From positions 118,746,697-118,810,696 of the forward strand of contig NC_089220.1 of NCBI RefSeq assembly GCF_963924675.1: DNA of 64,000 bases, in the 5' to 3' direction. The DNA is from Phocoena phocoena (lineage: Eukaryota > Chordata > Mammalia > Artiodactyla > Phocoenidae). A program made the position numbers and the translations under genes. The notes beneath the pieces were generated by a model. The model did no database searches. It had not been told where the DNA came from and saw only the letters and a list, made by a program, of their open reading frames with translations. Shown here piece by piece: positions 58,601 through 64,000 of the stretch. Every line of letters begins with the position of its first letter. Position 1 is the stretch's first letter.

Positions 58601-60632
58601 CATATCTCCTGTCTTTTTAAACCTTTTTCACCTCTTCCCAGCATAGTCATTCACTGGAGTCATTCTAATCCCTTTACTGTCTCTGGAACCTGCAGTGTTT
58701 ATCTGTTTGCCTCCTTATTTTTTTGCTCAGTATCTTTTTCTTCTCCATGGTAATGTCCTGATTTTTCTTAGTCTGCACCAGTCTCAACTTTCCTCAGGAC
58801 TCCTGAATTTGGAGCTTTTAGTGCCGTTCTTCTCATCCTCTTACATTACAGTGGAAGATGAGCACATTTCTAATTGGGTTGTTCATAGGCCTCTGGCTCT
58901 TCTCTCCAAATAGTGAGTGGAGCTCCTCACGGCCAGGAATCAGGCCTGAACTTCTTTATCTCCCATAGTGCTTATCCTGAGGAAATACTAGGTAAATGAG
59001 TGAAATATAGTTGTGCTGTGACTTACATCAGTAGATTATCGTATTTTAAACATAAATTCACTCTCATTTGGTCTTACTGAATAGGGAACTGCCTGTGCAG
59101 TATCTAAAATAAATAAAAATAAGAATCCAGATCTTTCAGTGTGCTAAGACCATCAGATACGCAGTCAACTGAGTTGACGTGTTCTTTTTCCTAACTAAGG
59201 CATTGTGTGGTATGCTTGGAAAGTCTGAGGTTGATCTAATGAAAAGGATGTAGAGGATGGAGAGAGAAAGACCCTTCGACTCTTTTTGGGGAGCGTGGCA
59301 GGTGGACATTCTGTAAGGTTTTTAAAAACTGTGTTCTAAACCAAATTAATGTTTTATTTAAAAGAAGTTGAGCTCTAGCCTATTTTTCATGAAACACGTA
59401 GGTCCCACATGAAGCTCATTTAGCATGTCATCTGTATGACTGGCATAAGCTCATGGTCTCTCCACCGAGAAAAGCTGGAAGAAGTGGTGCCAGCACTTAA
59501 TGCTGCCCCTGAGCTAATGCCTCCTGGCTCCATGGTAAACATGGGCCTTTTAATAGTCTGGAGACAAAGTGACATTCGGAAGGAACAACATGTCAACAAT
59601 TTCCTTAATAAATTTTGTACGAACACATTATTTCCACCTAATGGAAATGTAGCTCTCTTAAATAATTGAGAGGCTGTATTCATCAGTGGCAAGTTCAGCT
59701 GGGATCTTTGTGAGCTAGGGCAGTCGACAGCCCCTCGGAAGACTGAGTATAATTGATATTTTACATGAGTGGCTCAGCTAGTTTTCAGGTGGGCTCTCTG
59801 TGACATTCCCCTGCAGTCCCCACATGTAGCCCTCCTCTGTTGTCCAGGCTGTTACAAAGCAGCTCCACACCAAAAGCTCCAGTTGCAGCCACTAAACTGC
59901 CAAGACCAAGGGTTAGTAATTAATCCTTTTTAAGGTGGGAGCCAACTCGGTCAGTTTCCCTCACTGTGGTTTCTTACTGTGTCTGCTGACCAGCCACTGC
60001 ATCAGCACAAGGCCTTGATTTTCATAAAGAGTGATGATGGGTAATGTTCAGCATGCAGCTCATTTTTATGTGCCAGAAGATAGTAACATACGCTGAGGAA
60101 CAACAGCCACAGTGTTTGTTAAATGAATGATGAATGAATGAATGAACAATGAGAAAACAAGTACTAGAGGAGGTTGACAGGAGTCATGACTAAGCAAGAG
60201 ACTCTGGTGTGGACTTTGAAGGAAGGGCAGGAATGCAGTGCGGGAAGGAAGAATGCTAGAAAACACGAAGGTAAAAACTATACACTATTCTCAGCACAGA
60301 GAAAAGTTGGACTTCCTATTTTCTGTGGTGCCTTTCTGAGGTTTGGGGTTGTGTCAGAAAGGCTCCTAGGCCATGAGTGGGCTTTGGCCCTGCCAGCCGT
60401 GTGTCCCAGGTGACCTTTCCCTCCCAAGGTTTATATATAGTTTCCCCACGGATGGGAAGAGAGGCTGTGGGTGAACCGGGAGTTCCTGGGTGGGGGAGAG
60501 AAGGGGGCACTTTGTACCTCTGTAGTGATTCACATTGTTTCTTTTGGTCTCTTTTTACTTCTTAAGGAGCTGTGACCATATCACAATGAAGACTCAAGTT
60601 GCTTAATAACATTTTTTTTTTTTAATTTGCAG
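58601..60632. other. Intron 11 end, largely unique, candidate conserved block at 59400-59730
   Basis: No clear young repeat. An L2 3'-like tail may lie near 58690-59000. A (TGAA)n tract lies at about 60122-60148. The block around 59400-59730 has balanced composition, no repeat signature, and short dense motifs such as CCCCTGAGCTAATG and TTAATAAATTTTGTACG, like many conserved noncoding elements; this is only an impression. Confidence 0.4.
60117..60150. repeat. (TGAA)n microsatellite
   Basis: Tandem GAATGAATGAATGAA units within AATGAATGATGAATG. Confidence 0.85.
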
Positions 60633-60671
60633 GTTGTTCCTGAAATGACAGAACTATTGAAGAAAAAATGA
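60633..60671 (+). CDS. ETFA: ETFA terminal coding exon (residues 322-333 and stop), exon 12
   Basis: The last coding segment reads VVPEMTELLKKK followed by TGA at 60669-60671. The total length matches the 333-residue mammalian protein. The human sequence has Ile in place of the first Leu of the Leu-Leu pair, a conservative change. The acceptor TTTTTTTTAATTTGCAG ends at 60632. The Lys-rich end is the usual C-terminus of the alpha subunit, and this exon continues directly into the 3' UTR. Confidence 0.95.
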   Translation, partial: VVPEMTELLKKK

Positions 60672-60935
60672 GCCATGACCATGTCTTAAGAAGGAAAATT
60701 GTATCAAAGTATATTCAGCTGAAATAGAAATTCATGGCTAACGTAACAATCATTGGAAAGCGTGGAGAGCTACATTTTGTAATTTGAGGGAAAATTCTAA
60801 CAGGCGCCAGAATGCTTTTTTATGGGGTTATTTTTATGTTTCTTTTTAATTATTTGTGGTTCCACACAGTTATTTTTTGAAATTTTCTAGTTCTGTAATA
60901 AAATATATAATAAAGCCTTTTCACAGCTTTAAAAC
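60672..60935 (+). other. ETFA: ETFA 3' untranslated region
   Basis: AT-rich sequence of about 260 bases after the stop codon, ending just beyond the polyadenylation signals. It contains no recognisable repeat. The cleavage site is inferred at roughly 10-30 bases past the last AATAAA, so the right edge is approximate. Confidence 0.8.
60897..60914 (+). promoter_or_regulatory. Tandem polyadenylation signals of ETFA
   Basis: Two canonical AATAAA hexamers lie at 60897-60902 and 60909-60914, 226 and 238 bases after the stop codon. They are the first canonical hexamers downstream of the TGA, and a T-containing stretch follows. Either could direct cleavage. Confidence 0.85.
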
Positions 60936-63900
60936 TATTACCAGAAATATGCCTATCTTTGTAAAGGAAGAGAGAAAATTGAAAAAAAGGAGTGAAAGTT
61001 AATTTATTATTTTATCTTTGCCTGTGTTGTTCATGGAAGGCTCTGTGTTTTAGGCAAAATTGTAAACATGAATGTTGCCAGCAGCCTAATCAACACAATC
61101 TAGTAACAGATAAGGGAACTAGAACGGCAAATTGAGAGTTAAAAAAGCATGGCCACAAAGCATGGATATTATCTTAAATATATTCCAGTCTTCCGAAAAT
61201 CATAGCTAATGTGACAAAAGCAGACCTGACTTAAACCTGAACCTGCTGAATATATTTAGTTGGCTGAAGTTAATTTAATTTTCCATTTCATTTTAACGTT
61301 TTGTCAGCTGATAGGACTTTGTGTCTATAAAGGAGAGGGAAGTGGAGAAGGAGGGGCTACTTTGAGACAGTATGGCCTCTTACGCTAACAGATAGTTTGA
61401 TATTATTGTAAATGTTTAAAGTCCTGCTCAGAGAATGCTCTGGCTTTTCTTTTGCCCTCCTGGTGGCTTCCTTTGGGCTGTCTTAGAAAGCAGCCAGGTA
61501 TGTGAGTTGGCCACATGTGTGATGAGCACTGGCACTCTCCCTCTGCTGCCCTAGGGTATGGCTGAGGTTGAGAGTGTCGCAAGAGGCCAGAAGCTGGTGT
61601 GCATGCAGCCCACAGAACAGAGGCTGGAGAGGCTTTGGCCAAGCCTGCAGGAAGGCGTGGTCAGGTATCTGGGGTCATAGAAAGGCCAGGAGTCAGTAGG
61701 CAAGTTGAATGAAGAGAACTGCCACCCTGAAGCCAATCTGCAGAAGGTATAGTAGTTGACAAGGAAAATGGCAGGGAAGAGATGGGAAGTGACTAGTGAT
61801 ACATAAGGGGAAGGAGCAGAGGGGCCAGCCAGTCCCTTTGTGTGGCCAGCCTGGGACTGACTAGTTGAACCCTTTTTGATGTGTCATAATCATTTGCTGT
61901 GAAACACTGGCATTTCTGCCTTCTTTTAATGAGATGAGAGGAGCATCAAAGTGATGTTCTGCTAGAACTGTAGAATCCTAGAATGCAGAGCTGAATGATC
62001 ATCAGGTTCACACCTCTTGGACAGATAGGGATACTGAGGCACAGAGAAGAAGTGAAGGAGGTAAAGTGACTTGTCCAAGGCCACACAGTTTGAATCACCC
62101 TTGCAAAAGTAGTTCTCACATCTTTTTGCTGTCTTTGGGGCTCTTCTGAAGAAAGCTAACCTTGCTCATTGCCTTCTCCTTTTACTCCTCATCCCTATTG
62201 GACACTGTAACTGGGGGAGAGGAGAGACAGCAAAGGTGATGGCTGCAGAGGTACCCCCAGTATATATAGGGTGTGCTGGCTCACGGAGGACCATCCCAGC
62301 TGGTATCTCTGTGTGGCTCCTAGCCCCAGGATTGAACTGGTTGGTCTTTCTCCCTTTTGGCTCCCTCCTATCATGACTGCCCTGCCCCCGCTCTAAGCAG
62401 CTGTTCACTTAATTTACTGGGTACAACTCATCACCATCATAATAGCATTAAATATGGTGCTTACTATATGTCAGGCACCATTCTAACACTTGAAATATAT
62501 TAAACCCCTTAAGTCCTCACAATACCCTGTAAGATAGATGCTATTATTATCATCCCTGTTTTACAGATGAGGAAGCTGAGGCACAAAGAGGTTATATAAC
62601 TTGCCCAAATTCAGACAGCTTATAAATGAGAGCCAGGATTTGAAACCAGGAAGTTTGGCTTCAGAGCAGTGGCTTCACCAGTATGTGACCTGCCTCACTT
62701 CGGCTCAAGGAACAGGGAGTCGCTGCACAGTAACCTCAGGTAAAGGGCACTCAGTGCTTGGTGCTGGGTGGGCAGGGCACACCCTCAGGATCCTAGTTGA
62801 GGAGAAGAGTCAGTGTTCTGGGCTTGTCTTTCCAGCAGGAATTCGTTCAACTCAGAAGCCCCTCTAAGTGCCCACTTAAAGTTTACCTTAAAAAGGCAGT
62901 TGTGTGAGATGGGGGCAAATTGTTAAAACCACCATATATGCCAGAAGATGCAATTTGACGTGCCCTTTTTTTCCTTACGTTTTGTTGGAAACCAAGCTGT
63001 CAGTTCCAAATGACTGCCCCTGCATCTGGCTTGAGGACCCAGAGCAGTAGCTCTGGAAGCAGTGTGGGGAAAGGTGTTAGGAGTAGCTTTCTGTTCTCCC
63101 TAGTTTTTTGAGGTCTTTGGTTAACCTCATACGGCCCCTGGGAATTTGGTTAATTAGGCAGAACCCGGAGTCCCTGAGAGAGCAAAAGTACGCATGTAGA
63201 AGGGCAGCCCTGTGAGGGCAGAGCTGAGTAGGTCCTTGAGGCCATTTAGATCAAGCGAACAACTCCTTACTCTATGGACTGAGGCCCAGTGAGGGCCCTG
63301 GTCTCAGCTTTCCAGTAGTTGAGAAAGTACAGAACCCAGCTTTGCCCCTGGTCCCACGGTCTCTCAGCAGTACTATGGGGCATATTCCCTGGTTCATCCG
63401 CCAGCTGTGCTGTGTGGGATGCTGGAGCAAACACCTGGAAGTCTGGCCCAGCCACTGTCCTGAAGCTTGTGGTCCTGACAGGGAGAACAGCTTCCTCCTG
63501 GGCTCTGAGAATACAAGCTGTCCCTGCCCTCAAGATTTGCAGCTACCAGGGAAGATGAGACCCAAGTGATTAGAAAAGCAGATAGCATGTAGTCAACGCA
63601 TACAGGGAGAGCTCCCTCAGTGGGCCAGCTGTGGTTATTCCTTGGGCGTGGAGGCATTAATATTAGCATGTGGGGCAGAAGTAGAACAGATAAGGGCTCA
63701 CGTGGATGCTTGAGGCAGTGACGGTTGGGAAACACAGGGTGTCAGGAAAGGGGTTGATGGTGGTAGGTAGTTAAGGCCAGATTGCAGAGGACATTGACTG
63801 ATAGGCTGAGGAGTTTGTCCTTTTTCCTTATTGGTCAGTGATTCTCAAACTTTGCCCTCAAGGAATACTGCCATTTCAGGAGCTGGGCTGGGGATGGTAC

Positions 63901-64000
63901 TGTGAACGGGCTTTTCCTGATTTACAGGAAAAAAAAATAGAATTTCCCAATCTAAGTCTTTCTTGCATACGTTTTTCTAAAACTTTGGTTGCTGCTATGT
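60936..64000. other. Downstream intergenic sequence
   Basis: GC content rises relative to the introns. Recognised pieces are a MIR/MIR3-like SINE in reverse near 61965-62100 (GATAGGGATACTGAGGCACAGAGAAG, ACTTGTCCAAGGCCACACAG) and a reversed MIR near 62440-62690. Scraps resembling old hAT or L2 sequence lie near 63750-63880. No coding exon with convincing splice signals was found. In human the neighbouring gene on this side is TMEM266, transcribed towards ETFA; I could not identify it here. Confidence 0.5.
62440..62690 (-). mobile_element. MIR SINE, antisense, near full length
   Basis: Shows GGTGCTTACTATATGTCAGGCACCATTC, CTGTTTTACAGATGAGGAAGCTGAGGCACAAAGAGG, ACTTGCCCAAATTC and the tRNA-like end GAGCCAGGATTTGAAACC. 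Confidence 0.9.

Noticed and set aside
60936..64000. A second gene downstream of ETFA, such as TMEM266
   Set aside because: Synteny suggests it lies on this side in human, but no exon, splice-site pair or polyadenylation signal with coding context could be recognised.

Overview
This window is nuclear DNA from a mammal, very probably a cetacean (whale or dolphin). It carries the 3' part of one gene, ETFA (electron transfer flavoprotein alpha subunit), on the + strand. The lineage call rests on seven tRNA-derived SINEs of the CHR type, several nearly intact with clean target-site duplications, plus long LINE-1 copies. I saw no Alu, B1/B2 or ruminant-style BovB sequence. Species cannot be resolved from the window.

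Five ETFA coding exons are present: 204-272, 5838-5920, 43102-43167, 49906-49986 and 60633-60671 (stop TGA). Their phases join exactly and encode the C-terminal 112 residues (about 222-333, human numbering), most of the FAD-binding domain. If the human 12-exon structure holds, these are exons 8-12. All four complete introns are GT-AG. Two overlapping AATAAA signals at 60897-60914 mark the transcript end. From about 60,940 to 64,000 the sequence is intergenic with no gene I can recognise.

The introns are mostly transposon debris. Intron 8 (273-5837) holds a long, decayed LINE-2 on the minus strand, split by a MaLR-type LTR, an L1 scrap and a Tigger transposon that itself contains a SINE and a second Tigger. 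Intron 9 (5921-43101, 37.2 kb) is a stack of L1s: an old L1 belt with a complete hAT transposon (12791-15274), a sense L1 with 17-bp duplications (16852-20140), a 5.35-kb L1 (24773-30125) inside an older L1, and several SINEs. Introns 10 and 11 each carry a further long antisense L1, and intron 11 also holds a strong 108-nt hairpin.

ETFA is the only gene. Open frames elsewhere are remnants of L1 or SINE sequence, or chance. I found no defence system, CRISPR array, operon or other novel multigene system. The points worth a second look are the intron 11 hairpin, a coding-like patch in the 5' region of the long L1, the nested insertions, a 40-bp templated duplication, and a possible conserved noncoding block near the last exon.
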